From Halichondria panicea (taxonomy: Eukaryota > Porifera > Demospongiae > Suberitida > Halichondriidae), in contig NC_087377.1 of the NCBI RefSeq assembly GCF_963675165.1, positions 3,750,978 through 3,814,977 on the forward strand: a stretch of DNA of 64,000 nucleotides, written 5' to 3'. The notes under the pieces were generated by a model. That model saw only the letters and a program-made list of their open reading frames with translations. It did not search any database and was not told the DNA's origin. The number at the start of each line of letters is the position of its first letter. Within the stretch, counting starts at the first letter, position 1. This document shows, piece after piece, positions 26,429-37,093 of the stretch. The position numbers and the translations under genes are program-made.

Positions 26429-27454
26429 CAGTGTAAATTATTCATGGAGCTATAATTATATAAAAATTTTGATCGAATTCATAAAATTGAGTGCTAACAC
26501 AATAGACTGAAGCTGGATATTCATAACTGACACAAACTAAGAAAGTGTTGCTAGCAGTTACGCACACGCCCCTTTTACGAAGGTTGGTATAGATACTGTT
26601 AAGTTGATGTATTAAATGCGGTTAACTGCAGTTTTCGTTGCCTGTACCTAACAATGAGAACTGTTCGGAGATAATTTGTTTCTCAAATTGCAAAATAGCA
26701 GTTAGTAGTATTACCCCTAACAAAATTACGCATTATGTACCGTATAGCGGGTAATTTTCGGGGGACAAAATATTTGTGGTTCAGCAATATTGAGACATTT
26801 TGTGGGTAATATTTTTGTAGTTGCTTAGCTGGCACTGCAGGTAAAGGTAGGCAAGGTCGCTTCATTCGTGGGTAAAATATTCGTGGTCAAGCCTCCAACC
26901 ACGAAAACCACGAATATTTTGCCCCACAAAAATTACCCGCTATACAGTATTTACAGACATCTCAGACAATGAACATGCAGAACACATGCATGCATATAAG
27001 CTTAGACTTAGCTGTAATTATACCCAAACCACATGCAAACGACATGCATGTACGCATGTAAGCTTACACAAACTACAGTAACATCTAAACAACAGCGGTG
27101 TGGTGTAGTGTAGTGTTCAGCTGTATACCATATTCCATTCCTAGATCATACTAGTACATGTACTGAATAAGCTACTTGATACAGGAGTCTCAGTTATAAT
27201 GGACTGATAATTATATTTGACCATGCATGTTATCTTTTTAACAGGATGAGTGTGGCTGTAGGTTATTATGTGTGTTGATCAGTGGCATGCGTGCATGGCT
27301 TTAGTCAAAGAAAGGCAATAAATTATTATAAGTGAAGTCTAATAATAACTAGTCACTCACCATCACCCGATCCATCGTTTATAGTCTGCCCAAAGCCTGG
27401 ACGGGAGAGCCCAATAGCCAACAGAGGCAGAGCCACGGCTATTAGAAGCTTCAT
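10626..27454 (-). CDS. Giant surface protein: unique Ig-like N-terminus plus two NIDO-AMOP-VWD-EGF modules (MUC4-like architecture)
   Basis: Signal peptide exon 27361-27454 ([15 protein letters not shown]). Unique exons 25541-26335 (unassigned beta-rich region), 25306-25426, 24972-25189, 24506-24799, 24069-24377, 23648-23977 (the last four Ig-like). Module copy from unit 2: 23350-23492 and 22692-23021 (NIDO), 21968-22485 (NIDO end plus AMOP, ECPC...CCY), 21691-21887, 21303-21505 ([13 protein letters not shown]), 20984-21215, 20596-20709 (GNYNG, DD), 20219-20464, 19768-20039, 19518-19617, 19283-19438, 19020-19136, 18779-18901, 18574-18699, 18305-18418, 17859-18002 (EGF/cbEGF, DINEC, DVDEC). 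Copy from unit 1: 16193-16335, 15531-15860, 14819-15336, 14542-14738, 14152-14354, 13838-14072, 13446-13559, 13069-13314, 12618-12889, 12381-12480, 12146-12301, 11883-11999, 11624-11746, 11411-11536, 11138-11251, 10694-10837. The module is 1,045 or 1,046 codons, phase 1 at both ends. The true 3' end is unclear: reading past 10694 gives a stop at 10626. No transmembrane segment found. Confidence 0.78.
15901..16107. mobile_element. MITE with ACCGTATAGCGGGTAA ends (unit 1 copy)
   Basis: About 207 bp with terminal inverted repeats of roughly 30 bp: ACCGTATAGCGGGTAA at the left, its complement TTACCCGCTATACGGT at the right. It lies in the intron between the first two NIDO exons. No coding capacity. 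The copy at 23062-23268 arose with the tandem duplication. Confidence 0.85.
16544..17232 (+). pseudogene. Orphan second exon of the two-Death-domain gene (first exon missing)
   Basis: A 689-bp copy of 9387-10075 with the acceptor (TCATAG) and the whole reading frame to the stop intact. I see only two base differences from the parent: one Ser-to-Arg change near the start and one silent change. The signal-peptide exon was not duplicated, because the duplication breakpoint fell inside the intron. Without a new first exon, the first in-frame ATG is at 16699, inside the first Death-like domain. It lies antisense in the intron that would join the two NIDO-EGF modules. It is either a dead fragment too young to have decayed or a recruited exon. 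Confidence 0.75.
23062..23268. mobile_element. MITE with ACCGTATAGCGGGTAA ends (unit 2 copy)
   Basis: Same 207-bp inverted-repeat element as 15901-16107, carried along by the tandem duplication. It differs by about one base. Confidence 0.85.
26382..26428. repeat. (GT)n microsatellite
   Basis: About 46 bp of GT dinucleotides in the first intron of the large leftward gene, close to the acceptor of its second exon. Confidence 0.9.
26739..26948. mobile_element. Diverged MITE of the ACCGTATAGCGGGTAA family
   Basis: About 210 bp with the same terminal inverted repeats as the copies at 15901 and 23062, but an older, diverged interior. It lies in intron 1 of the large leftward gene. A further left-end fragment (about 27650-27700) follows upstream of that gene. 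Confidence 0.8.
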
Positions 27455-27731
27455 TGCAAGAGAAAGCGTCCCAGAGTTTAGCTACAAGCTGCTACGGAAA
27501 AAAGAAGCAGAAAAGGGGGAGGGGCCGTAGCGCATGCGCAATAGAAGGTTATTTGTCCCAGCGCCGTAATTATTTGCTTCTCTTCGAGTCTCTGCAACAT
27601 GACACCAGGGATTACAAAAGAAAGATAGTATCCCTGATGACACATACCATATAGCAGGCAGTAATTTTCGGGGGTCAAAATATTCGTGGTTCAACACTAT
27701 ATAGCTTTTTGACTTTATTAACCACAAAAGA

Positions 27732-28545
27732 AAGACAATAAAAACATTTAGACAGTATCTTTCAGTTCTTTTCCCAGCATCTCGATATTTAAAAACAGAG
27801 AGAGTATGAATTGCACCACAAACACGACTCCCCACACAGTGGGGAACAGCCACGGTATCTCCACACTCACATCAGCTACCTGCGAATTACACCCCAATGC
27901 CAACCAGGGGAGACAGAGAATTAAACAGACCACTCGCAAATCCTCTAATTTCCGTCGGGTATACTTCACACATGTACGTTAACAAAAGTGGTATCATAGG
28001 AACCATGGAGAAATAGATGAGAGTGATTATGACAGAGGTTGCAACTGCATTGTGAACAAACGCAAACATGAAAAAAGAAGCAGCTGTTAGTATCGAAAAG
28101 AAACGCAGAGCATTTAAACGACCCACTCCAGGCCACTCAATGATTATTGACATGAGTGCAATTCCTGGAATTTGCCCGAGATATCCAATAAATGCCGTGA
28201 AGAACGGACTGAGTTGGTAGTTGGCTAGAACTTAGGTATAAAAACTCCCGATGAGAAATAGGTCACAGTTGCAGTCACATAAATAGCACTGAGTAGAATC
28301 GTAGTACGAAGATACGGCTTCTTGAAAATGGACAGTAATGAGTTAATAGTTCCTAAACATGAACGTTTCGATGGTTTCTTATTTGTAGATAGTCCTCGAG
28401 GTGAACATGCAGACTCGGGTATAAAGTCTCTCAACTATTTTCCATTCAATCGTGCCATTAATTTTGTTTCAGAACTTTCCTAGTATCTTTGTATCTTCCT
28501 CGAGCGAGTAGGAAACGTGGTGACTCGATATAAAACATTATTATA
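27732..28545 (-). pseudogene. Broken copy of the last exon of an MFS transporter
   Basis: Closely matches the terminal exon of the intact transporter at 59206-60059, including the downstream flank, but the frame is broken. An 8-bp loss near 27871, a 1-bp loss near 28234 and small changes near 28400 each shift the frame. What remains reads as three overlapping pieces (the KELKDTV end, the EVYPTEIRG region, and the IFKKPYLRTT region). It stops where the source reads GACTCGATATAAAACA and is joined directly to a piece of a CARD exon. The piece from 28217 onward is repeated at 38922. Confidence 0.88.
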
Positions 28546-28640
28546 TAGTCCGGAGTATACCACAATAATAGAATGTACGGTGGAGCTCACGGAGGACTTT
28601 GGGAACAATCTACAAGTGCTCTAAACATCTCATCTCCCCG
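28546..28640 (+). pseudogene. Fragment of the CARD exon of the CARD-Death gene
   Basis: Matches the start of the coding exon at 62541 from about its sixth base, but with an internal deletion of about 20 bp after CTACAA, and no start codon. It is fused head-on to the transporter exon fragment at its left. In the source locus the two lie about 2.5 kb apart, so a deletion or rearrangement joined them before the segmental duplication. Confidence 0.8.
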
Positions 28641-28676
28641 CTTGATTCGTGGATTAGCAAAATAAAGGAACTCTAA

Positions 28677-28850
28677 TTGACATGAGTAAAATTCCTGGAA
28701 TTTGCCTGAGAAAACACACCAGCACTGTTGCATCTGTTGCACTGTTGCATCTGTTGGACTGTTGCATCTATTGCATCTGTTGCATATACATCAGTTTTGT
28801 ATGAGATCTGTTGCACTGTTGCATCTGTTGCATCTGTTGCATAAAGTAAG
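28677..28850. repeat. GTTGCATCT short tandem repeat next to a second MFS snippet
   Basis: Irregular tandem of GTTGCATCT/GTTGCACT units from about 28718 to 28845, preceded by about 35 bp resembling a second, displaced piece of the transporter exon (ATTGACATGAGTAAAATTCC). The same arrangement occurs at 39381-39632, where a 93-bp inverted-repeat element has inserted into the tandem. Confidence 0.75.
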
Positions 28851-29895
28851 TAGAACAGCTACAGATTTTGCTACGCAAGACTCTAAACGAGCTGGGACTA
28901 AAAGAGGCTTCAATTGCCTCCAAATAAGCAAAACTATAATTATAGCTATAACTAGAGAAAACTACAAGCTTTAGTTTGACAATCTACGAATCAAAATCCA
29001 AGAAAAAGTGACTCAAAGCGTAAAGAAACTACCGTATAGAGGGTTATAAACTTTTGTGAAATGACCGTTAGAAAGGTTTTCGCGGAATAGCATGCAGCCT
29101 TTCTGCAGCATATATATATTCATGCATGCATGCGTTATTAATTTATAAGGTTCGTGGTACATGCTTAATCAGCGTATATATCCTCACCTGCATTGTAATG
29201 GTAGAGCAGTGCACATGCACACACTATATACCGTATACCTTGCTGCGCATGCGCCACGAGGCATATAATAGACCATATGTGCATGTGTATAGTATATACA
29301 TGTATAGGTTTCTTAGCTGTATCAGTCAGCCTGACTCGTGAGGGAGGGTATATTAATATTACTGCATATAATAATTATCACACTGAAATCACTCTGGAAG
29401 GCCGAAGCCCACACTATATATACATGCATGGTCTAATCTGGTTTAGAATTCAACCAACCCACAGCCTATTCCACAAGTCACTAACTCATGCATGCAGATA
29501 GTGACCTCCCCATGCATGCATAGGTCATGATCTGAGTTAGTGACCTGCTGGCAGTTTTTTTAGCTGGACAACTCATTCTATATATAGCGTCCATGTGGAT
29601 AAACACAACTCATTCTATAATTATAGTATCCACATCAAAGGAGAAATTATATAGATCTATACACGTATACATAATTATTATATCTAATACACAGGTTAGT
29701 GTATTATATAGAAGTTTACTGCGGCTTGTATTTTCCCCACACATGCAGTTTAATGCATAGACATCAGAGGATATCATTTTTATAGCCATGCACATGCAGG
29801 GCAACTCTTGACAATGTCACAACATACCACTGAATTAAATTTTAAATGAAGAACCGGAGGAGATCCAATGTTATATGACTTTGATGATCTCTGAG

Positions 29896-29935
29896 TAGCC
29901 TCGAGACCAGGCCGATTGGCCTGGTCTCGAGGCTA
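29896..29935. mobile_element. 40-bp palindromic element of the TAGCCTCG family
   Basis: A near-perfect palindrome starting TAGCCTCGAGACCAGG and ending with its complement, flanked by a 9-bp direct repeat ATCTCTGAG on each side. The unoccupied relative (terminal exon of the functional gene) lacks it, so it is an insertion with target duplication. The copy at 40663-40702 is the duplicate. Confidence 0.8.
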
Positions 29936-30002
29936 ATCTCTGAGCAGATACATTCTCATGCAAGACTGAGTGAAGTGGCCCTTTTAATATCAAGCAAGTA
30001 TT

Positions 30003-30420
30003 TTTGGAGCTATGTATAAGATATACCACATGCACCTAAGAGGGATATATATGCATATCCTCCGAGTAGGTATGGCATATCTGACTTATATACGTGACCG
30101 CAGCACTATAAAAAGACTTCCCCTATATATAATTATAGCAACAATTCAATTCACAATGCAGACTGCAAAAAAACAAGGATTTTGCAGCCGTCAAAGAGCT
30201 AGTTGAGCAACGTGTCGACTCCTACAGATGCTCAAGAGCTTCCTTGGTCCAAGCGTTGACCATTCGACGTCCCTTACTGGAGTTGCAAGGATAAAATATA
30301 TCTAAACCACGCCCATGAACCCATGCATGGAAGCTTAGCCATCTTGTTGGAGAACGGCTTCCGTGCTTTGAGTCTTAGACCGTCAAGTATATAGGCTCTT
30401 TTCTCTTTGCTTACTTTCTT
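30003..30420 (+). repeat. Dispersed repeat, uninterrupted copy
   Basis: Shares blocks such as CAGCACTATAAAAGGAC-like sequence, GCAGACTGCAAAA and CTTGGTCCAAGCGTTG with 40781-45245 (split by an insertion) and, reversed, with 60440-60860. It has no intact frame; a short ORF beginning MQTAKKQGF is all that remains. Nature unknown; probably an old non-autonomous mobile element. Confidence 0.6.
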
Positions 30421-31560
30421 AGAACAAATAAAGAAAATTGTGCATGCCTGATGTATGATATTATTTTTTCCATGTATCCTATACCAATGACTATATTGAC
30501 ATAAGTGTGGTATAAATAAGTATCGTCAAGCATCTCTAATCATGGAACTGTTCGGCTAATCGTTAACCCACGCCAATTTTTAAAAGGAGACAGCATGTAA
30601 ATCATACATGTAGACGTACGTGTGTATAATGCTTGCTTATAGTATTAGACTTAGTCGATAATCTTTACCTGAAGAGTGCATGCCATTGGGTCTCAGGGGA
30701 TGAGCGACAACTGAATAAACTCCATTCTACCAATTTGAAAGTCAAATTCACGAAATTGGCCCAGCACAAGTGCAACATGCAGCCCTCGGATTATTATGTT
30801 GCTCCAGTGCATGTTGCACGAGGGCACCTGCAATAACTAACCTGTTGCCCAATGATGCCAAACTCTTCTGATTGGTCAAGTTTTTCTCTACAAAATTAAT
30901 GTGTAATAATGTGTTTTGAATGATTCATTTATATATGAATTCCCTAGGAAATTCTTAGTTTTTATTCCCATGCACAACTATAGTGCAAAGGGAATAAAGT
31001 CAAAAAGCAGATTTCATCCACTGCATTTACACATAGTGCAACATGCCTTAATTATAATGCAGTGTGCTACTGATTATTGCAGTACAATGATTTTAGCTAT
31101 AATTATATAGTTGCTTTGGTAGTGATGAACATGCCATATACATGCAGAGCACTGGGTTGCTTTGATCTGACCACTCACTGGGGCAACAAATCTATTATAA
31201 GAGGTGTTAAGTTCGAACCAGCTATTTTCATGTAGATTAATGATATTCATATAGCTGACAACCTTACACCATATGCATGCATGCATGCAAGTGCCTTTGA
31301 CCAGAGACTCAAGCGCATGCATGCAGGCTTGTGGTGGTTTTTTGTACTGTTTGCAAACCACTGTGTACCCTGTGGCCATGCACCTACATACAAATGGCTT
31401 TGAGTCTAGTGAAGCAGTACATTGTAGACTACTTCAAAGGCACTTGCATGATATATAAATTTACCGTGTGTACACTATACAGGGGATCCTATACCCAATT
31501 TACTCACCACTGATAATAAATACGCCCCAATGGCTATGACCCATGCCCTGATGCAGCCAA

Positions 31561-32949
31561 GATAGGAAGCTGACTCTTCTTTTTATTGTCTCAATCATTG
31601 TTCTGTAACTATATATACAATGTAGTTGTCCAGAACAATTATTAAAGACTCCTTACATGCAGTACAATAATACCCCGAGTATATATGAAAGAAGTCACCG
31701 CAGGAAATATAGAATAATGATATTCTTAGCACAGCCTTATACACCACTTTGAAGTAGGTCTACAATTATGTACTCAGTCTGGTTCACCAGACTTAAGGCC
31801 ATGCATGCATGCATTATGCTGCTAGCCTCGATCCCAGCCCCTCTTACTAGAGGGCCTGGTAGTAGCCCTGATTCCAGGCCGTGAAGAGAAAGGCGGCCTG
31901 GTATATTTTGTATGCGCATGCGCGTACATTACCCCAAAAGGGGGTAATCCGTGTATTTGTGGATACTGTCAGTAAAATAAACTGTATACTATTTGTATTC
32001 TGAAGTTACAGTCCGTTACATAGAAGTATTGTGCAAAGATGACTGAGTTCTTACGCCCTTTACTGTATATCAAGCCAAGTCTCTACTTAACGACACCCCA
32101 CACTGTAAGGATACAGATGTTATAGATAGGAAAGGCATGATGTGTTGATTGCCTCACACGAGACTCCCACAAAATCAATTCTTACCAGATCAACTTTGCA
32201 TGAGGTCCACTCTCAGTAGATCAACTCTCACAGAAAATCAACTTTTCATAGAGTCAACTCAACTCCTGAAATCAACTAAAATCAACTCTTCAATTATAAA
32301 ATCCTATTTCTAAAGGTCAATTACTACAATTTAATTATAGTATAATATAGGGAAAGGTATTGAGTAAAATATAAGTCACTATTATCTAGCACAATGCATT
32401 TATTCACAATGGTTCAATTCATCAAGACAAACCGAGGAGGAAAGTTTAAGCATACAAAAATAAGAGACGAAATTCTGGAGATGCAAAATCTAGATCTAGT
32501 TATATGATTATTGCAGATCACGGACAGTATAGATTCTACCTTTTGTTGTGATTACATGTATAATTTATAGTTGAGTTAATTAACAATGTTCATGTGGTAC
32601 GTACTAATGTGATTATGTCATTATTCAACATTTAGGGGGGGTTTACCCCTGTCCGCCCCCTACTAAAGAAAAAACCGTGCTTGTATTATCTAAAGGCTAG
32701 TATAGAGAGGAAGTGGGCGTGAGGAGAAGGCTAAGATACCGATGACCATGCACCACATGCATGTTAACTTAAATTGTTTTGCTTATTCAATACAAAATTC
32801 CCAAAAAAAATGAGGCACATTGTGGTCAATATTGACAATCAGCATACCATGCAATAAATAGATCTATACAATCATAATAAAAAATTATGTAATTATGTAT
32901 GTTATTGTCCTTTCTACAAAATTAATGTTATAGAGTTTACTGCGGCTTA
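31561..32949. other. Intergenic stretch without a recognised gene
   Basis: It contains a TAGCCTCGAT...GGCCTGG inverted-repeat remnant (about 31826-31900), the motif CGCATGCGCG, and an imperfect tandem of ATCAACT heptamers (about 32170-32295). No open frame of note. The same sequence recurs at about 46386-47762 with very few changes. Confidence 0.6.
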
Positions 32950-35900
32950 TCATTGCATTTCTTTCCACATGCACCCTTTCATGTCAGGATTAACTGCACA
33001 CTCGGTATAGAAATCGGAGGGTATAGCCACAGGGCAACTCTTGACAACGTCAACAACATACCACTGAATTTTGACAGAAGGAGCAGAGGAGACCCAACGT
33101 TGAATGACTTTGACCATCTCATGAGCAGACACATTCTCAAGACCAAGTAAAGTGGTCCTATACAAACAAACATTAATTTAATGCAAGCTTTTGATTTTAG
33201 AACTATTCGGCTAATCGTTAACCCACGCCAATTTTTAAAAGGAGACAAGTTGCATGTAAGCCGTTACTAGCTGTGCTGTATGCATAATGCCTGCTTACAT
33301 GCAGTGTTATCTTAGTCGATAATAGTGTTTACCTGAAGTGGGCCTCAGTCTGGGATGAACGACAACTGAAGAAACTCCTTTCTACTGAAAATGGAGAGTG
33401 TGTCATATTATTTGCGAAATTGATATGTGGCAGAGCAATAGATGCATAATCGAGTAGCACTTCTTCAATGGCTCCAAGGAAAGCGAGCGTGAATCTATTG
33501 GCCCTTGATTCCTGTATAATTGTAGCAAATGTCACGGTAGCATACATAATAATTATTACAGGTATTATATATAGCATCATCTGCTCAGAATATGTTTTGA
33601 GTGAGGGGGATCAGTGCGTGCATGCGTGCGTGGGGGCATAATTATAGCACACCACCTGAATTAGATAGGAATTCAATTCATTGTTACGGTATGCGAGAAT
33701 ATACTGTGGTATATTCTTGCTATTTTAATGTTGGCTACTGCATGTGTATACTGTATATATATACCCATCATGCATGTGGCCATGCTGTGGCCATGTATAC
33801 CTTACATACATTATAATGGCCTTGAGTCTGCTGAAGCAGCACATTGTTAGACCTAGCCAGCCACTTCAAAGGCACTTGTATGGTGTATAATTATATTGTA
33901 CGATATCTCAAAGGCAGGACGTATATACCACAACCAACTTCCCTTCCCATACACTATGTACTTTTTATCCTGTGTGTGAAGACATGCATTATGTGTACAC
34001 CATGCACCACTAGCTAGGGGGCCCTACCCAATTTATGATAATAAATATGCCATCATGCATGCAGAGTGATGCATGCAGCAACACATGCATGCATCTGCTT
34101 TGAAGTCTCTCACATGCATGCAGATGGCATGCACAAGTGGTTCACCATGCAAGAGTGCCACACTCGTGCCGTATTGACTATCAGATCACTGAGTCAGTAT
34201 ATAAGAAACGGATATCAGTCACAATCGCAATCAGCTTCAAATTAAAGCTTGCTCAAATTTTCTCTGGACAATTACTTATGACCATACATGCATGCACTTA
34301 CTTCCCAATCCAAGCAGCTACCCGGAGTAGGTGAAAACATCAGCTGCATCTTTGCTTCATCTGCATGTGTGGACAATTAACTCATTTGATTAAAGAAGGA
34401 GTACTATAGTTGAAACCAGTACTTTATACGGTACAACTAGTATACAGTGAAAAACTTACCCACACATATTGGTGGAGATGAAGACCAGCCACTTGTATAC
34501 CGGTAACCGTAATAATTGCCGTATCTATAATTGTATTGGCAGTTTCGGGTTGAACTGCCGATTAAATTGTAGCCTTCGTTACAGCTGTAAGTGGCAGTCT
34601 TCCCTTCTGTCGTACCGGTAGAGGTATCCACACTTCCATTTCTTGGGACTGGCAGAGGCCCACAATCATCTATATTAAATTAGAGACGCAGTCAAGTACT
34701 ACTATATACTTTTATGACATAATTATATAGCCATCTTTGGTTTTGAGACAAATTAGGCTTAGATTACCACATGTTATAGGCGGCATATTGTTCAACTGAG
34801 ATTGAGGAGTAAAAATAGCCACGATCACGATGAACTGGGCACATCACAGATAATGAGCACTCACAGACACAATTGGGTGTTGTTCCACTCCATCCTCTGT
34901 TGGTGCAAGTCCGTTCAGAACTACCAACCAAGCTAAATCCTAGGTTGCAAGAGATGCTAGCAACTCTCCCCGGAATATAAGGAGAGTCATACGTCACCAA
35001 TCCATTGCCAATTGAGAGATCACGGCAGAGTCGTAATTGAGCTGTATACAATTAATGTGAAAACACAAAACGTCACGATTTAACAAATTTATTAACAAAA
35101 AACATGGATTGGTGCTACAAAACTAGTACGTACACATGTATTATTGCAGCGTTTTTCCAGCACCAAACATTTAGCAATGCGAGCTTTGTGAGTGCTTATA
35201 ATTGACATTGCAAAATAAGACCACAGTCTTATACAATCACATCTGCCTGATCACAAAAGTTACCAGCAAAAGTGTCAACATTTTTTTTCCTTTGCGAAAC
35301 ATTGTGGCAAAAACAGTCTACAGGCGACTTCCTCCAAGATGTAACAATCGGAAAATAATCAAACACATGCAATTTGACTTATAACAATATATAAATGAAA
35401 GCACCGCAGGTGCTGATGCCTCGGTGGAGGTATCAAAGCGACGCTACTAGCTATTAGCAATAGCTTTTATACATGATGAACATAATTCAGGAAGAATCTA
35501 GAATCACAGCAAATTAAAGGGTGCATGGGTAATGATCAACCACGATTTTTGTTAACAAAGATCGATGCCAAAATTCCAGCCCAAGTCCAAAATTAATGGC
35601 TGTTGCATCAGCAGAGCTATGCAGCTCTCTTCTTATTCTTGCAGCTACCATAGCTATAGCGTTCTAGTGCAGAGCTAACTACTTAGTAGAGTAGCAACAC
35701 TCTATGGACAAGTTTTGCTATGCACTTTTCTGAAAAGGCTACAATGGCATTCCCAGTAAGCGAAACTAGGCAAATTAAAATCCATGATTAGAAGCTTATA
35801 ATTATATAGAAGCTCTTACTTGCATGCACTTCATTAATTGATCCTTAAGCAGCTGTAGCAGTCCACACACACACACACACACTACCGAATACCTCGCTTG

Positions 35901-37093
35901 CGCATGCGCAACGAAACTAGGCAAATTAAAATCCATGATTATATAGAAGCTCTTACTTGCATGCACTTCATTAATTGATCCTTGAGCAGCTGTAGCAGTC
36001 TACACAGACAGACACACACTACCGAATACCTCGCTTGCGCATGCGCAACGAAACTAGGCAAATTAAAATCCATGATTATATAGAAGCTCTTACTTGCATG
36101 CACTTCATTAATTGATCCTTGAGCAGCTGTAGCAGTCTACACAGACAGACACACTACCGTACCTCGCTTGCGCATGCGCATGCACCGAGGCATATTATTA
36201 TATAAGTCAGAATGAGAGTGCAGACTGTGCTCATGCCCGGGAAGCACTTGCATGCATGGTTCATACTCACAAGAATTGTACAATCCGACACACTTGCTAG
36301 TGGAAGAGTTGATACTTGTGTAGTTTGTTTCGGATACATACTCAGCAGTGATGTTGCCCGAGCCATTGACACTCTGAACATCACAACAGTACACTCCAGT
36401 TGGGCTGTTGGCGTAATAATTGTGCAGATGCAGCTCTTGGCGTGCTCTGGTCACATAAAAGTTGTTGTACTGCTGGGAACTGCTAACAACCTGCAGAATA
36501 CAAGTGCAATCATGCACATGCACAATCATGCAATAGTTAATCATGATTATACATACAATAAAAAGTTATATAACCATGCATTTAGATTATTATACTTTTG
36601 CTATAGATATACAGCTAACGTATATAGCCACTAACCTGCCCGTCGGGGTAGAACCACTCTCCATTCTCCTCGTTTTCAAGTGGATCATCAACATCACGAC
36701 AGCAGTTAGGAATTTCAGTATGGCACACAAGAGGTCCTTCGTTAGTATAGGTTCTACCATAGTCGTAATACGAGTAAGACAAATATTCACGACCAACTCG
36801 GTTGATGTCTATGACGCTGTTGGCCAGTACTCTCCTGCCATATCTCTTCAGGGTGAAGTCTATATAACGACAGTGGACACACTGATTGATTGCTAATTGG
36901 CATGGTATGTATATATAATAGCTGAAAGAATGCAGGGTTACTGAATGCAGCTATAGAATGTGCAGCATAGTATAGTCATAAAATTATCTCCACTGTATAA
37001 CTATATACTATACGATACATGCCATTTACCTAAACCATTCACAGATAGAATGCAGCTCCCAATGAGCACCAACAGAATCAGTGCTGTCTTCAT
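32950..37093 (-). CDS. Secreted Ig-like/sushi-domain protein, left copy
   Basis: Eight exons link in phase: 37030-37093, 36636-36859, 36271-36490, 34865-35041, 34460-34669, 34302-34360, 33333-33511, 32950-33157; 447 codons including stop. Exon 1 is a signal peptide (MKTALILLVLIGSCILSVNG). Exons 2-3 form an Ig-like domain (GPLVCHTEIPNCC ... GVYCCDV). Exons 4 and 5 are two sushi/CCP domains (CNLGFSLVGSSERTC, CNEGYNLIGSSTRNC). Exons 7-8 encode an unassigned domain of about 110 residues. No transmembrane segment, so probably secreted or attached through a partner; a recognition or complement-like role is inference. Compared with the right copy, a 4-bp insertion in the last exon shifts the frame, so this copy ends GCMWKEMQ instead of GCGKKCNDKPQ, losing one Cys. 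Confidence 0.85.
35759..36184. repeat. Three tandem units of about 138 bp in intron 3
   Basis: Each unit begins CGAAACTAGGCAAATTAAAA and ends with CGCTTGCGCATGCGC, after a short CA-rich run. Copies start near 35762, 35913 and 36050. They lie between the Ig-like exon and the first sushi exon. The same array is at 51018-51441. Confidence 0.9.

Larger units (their letters stand above)
29229..31560 (-). pseudogene. Decayed 3' half of an Ig-sushi gene (left copy)
   Basis: Stretches here are degenerate versions of the functional Ig-sushi gene at 32950-37093. 29711-29990 matches its terminal exon, 30543-30800 matches intron 7 and exon 7 (TCGGCTAATCGTTAACCCA is shared), and 31370-31560 matches intron 6. 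Frames are destroyed. The terminal-exon relic carries a 40-bp palindromic insertion, and a dispersed element (about 30003-30420) separates the two exon relics. Part of 29229-29350 matches the repeat that precedes exon 3 of the functional gene. Confidence 0.7.

Noticed and set aside
28718-28850. GTTGCATCT repeat considered as a CRISPR-like array
   Set aside because: Units are contiguous without unique spacers; this is a simple tandem repeat in a eukaryotic genome.
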